A DNA stretch of 5,283 bases from Gemmatimonadota bacterium (GTDB taxonomy: Bacteria; Gemmatimonadota; Gemmatimonadetes; Longimicrobiales; Longimicrobiaceae): positions 1-5,283 of the forward strand of contig JAHWJJ010000348.1 of the NCBI GenBank assembly GCA_019348475.1. The letters are read 5' to 3'. Made by a program: the position numbers and the translations under genes. The number at the start of each line of letters is the position of its first letter. Within the stretch, counting starts at the first letter, position 1. The notes beneath the pieces were generated by a model. It did no database searches. It was given only the letters and a program-made list of their open reading frames with translations, and was not told the DNA's origin. Shown in pieces: positions 4,910-5,283 of this stretch.

Positions 4910-5283
4910 TCACACCGGGACGGGCAGAAGCGTGCGGAAGGAGTTGCGCGCGCGGTTCAGGCGGCTCTTCACGGTTCCGACCGGAATCCCGATCTCTTCC
5001 GCGATCTCCTCGTAGGTGCGGTCCTCCACCTCGCGCATCACGAACGGAATGCGGTGGTGGTCGTCCATCTTCTCGATGGCCTGGTCGATGGCCTTGCGCA
5101 GCTCGCTGCGGTACGCCTCGCGCGAGGGGTCCGCCGCGCCGCTGGCGAACTCCACCGGCCGGGCGGGCGCGCCGCTGGCCGTGGTGTCCGGCCGCAGCTC
5201 GCTGAACGCCGTCTCCCGCCGCCGCGAACGGTTGCGGAACTCGTTCTTGAGCAGGTTGTTCGCGATCGTGTGGATCCACGTCG
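4910..5283 (-). CDS. ECF-type RNA polymerase sigma factor, C-terminal part (cut by window edge)
   Basis: The reading frame enters from the right edge and ends at TGA 4912-4910; about 123 residues are visible. The first, TWIHTIANNLLKNEFRNRSR, match sigma-70 region 2.4 (the WL-TIA-N---N--R signature), which reads the -10 element. A variable Ala/Pro/Thr-rich linker follows. The end holds region 4: RIPFVMREVE, then DRTYEEIAEEIGIPVGTVKS and RLNRARNSF, the helix-turn-helix that reads the -35 element. With only regions 2 and 4 and a short linker, this is the extracytoplasmic-function group, which redirects RNA polymerase to a small regulon, often for envelope or stress responses. It ends LLPVPV, without an extra C-terminal domain. 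No anti-sigma gene follows in the 168 bases to the neighbouring gene; a hairpin does. Regions 1.2-2.3 lie outside the window. Family assignment is secure; the ECF subgroup is not determined. Confidence 0.95.
   Translation of the reverse strand, partial: TWIHTIANNLLKNEFRNRSRRRETAFSELRPDTTASGAPARPVEFASGAADPSREAYRSELRKAIDQAIEKMDDHHRIPFVMREVEDRTYEEIAEEIGIPVGTVKSRLNRARNSFRTLLPVPV

Noticed and set aside
4884..5279. 131-codon minus-strand frame over the sigma factor gene
   Set aside because: Arg/Gly/Pro-rich shadow; the neighbouring frame carries unmistakable sigma-70 regions 2.4 and 4.

Overview
The window comes from a high-GC bacterium. Every gene prefers G or C at the third codon position, and good GGAG-type ribosome binding sites sit before most starts. 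My best guess is Gemmatimonadota, possibly a Longimicrobium-like lineage. The reasons are a tiny lipoprotein running into a Gly-rich 'GGYTFGGGNR' stretch, a secreted protein whose signal peptide ends in 'LAAQA', and a short helix-turn-helix protein of a style I associate with that group. This is recognition from memory and is not proven by the sequence.

Layout: (1) 1-145, minus strand: N-terminus of a small lipoprotein cut by the left edge. (2) 146-352: a divergent intergenic region with no promoter I can call firmly. (3) 353-2755, plus strand: a tightly coupled cassette. A TPR-repeat protein overlaps, through a GTGA junction, a helical protein of unknown function, which in turn meets a single-HTH protein at another GTGA junction. 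The middle reading frame switches by -1 at a run of four Gs near 2078-2081. One extra G would make it a single 239-residue gene spanning exactly from one junction to the other, so it is read here as two overlapping pieces. (4) 2862-3266: a small acidic/helical protein of unknown function. (5) 3363-4741: a lipoprotein with an 11-glycine linker and a Cys/aromatic-rich tail, followed 47 bases later by a small secreted protein; probably one transcription unit. (6) 4843-4877: a perfect 15-bp hairpin between convergent genes, probably a terminator. (7) 4910-5283, minus strand: the C-terminal part of an ECF-type sigma-70 factor, cut by the right edge.

The TPR, helical and HTH genes look like a co-translated regulatory module, in which the DNA-binding part and the repeat scaffold lie on separate proteins. 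The next genes encode exported proteins that could be outputs or merely neighbours. No phage, transposase, CRISPR, tRNA or rRNA gene is visible. Apart from the sigma factor, no product here can be assigned a specific biochemical role from sequence alone.
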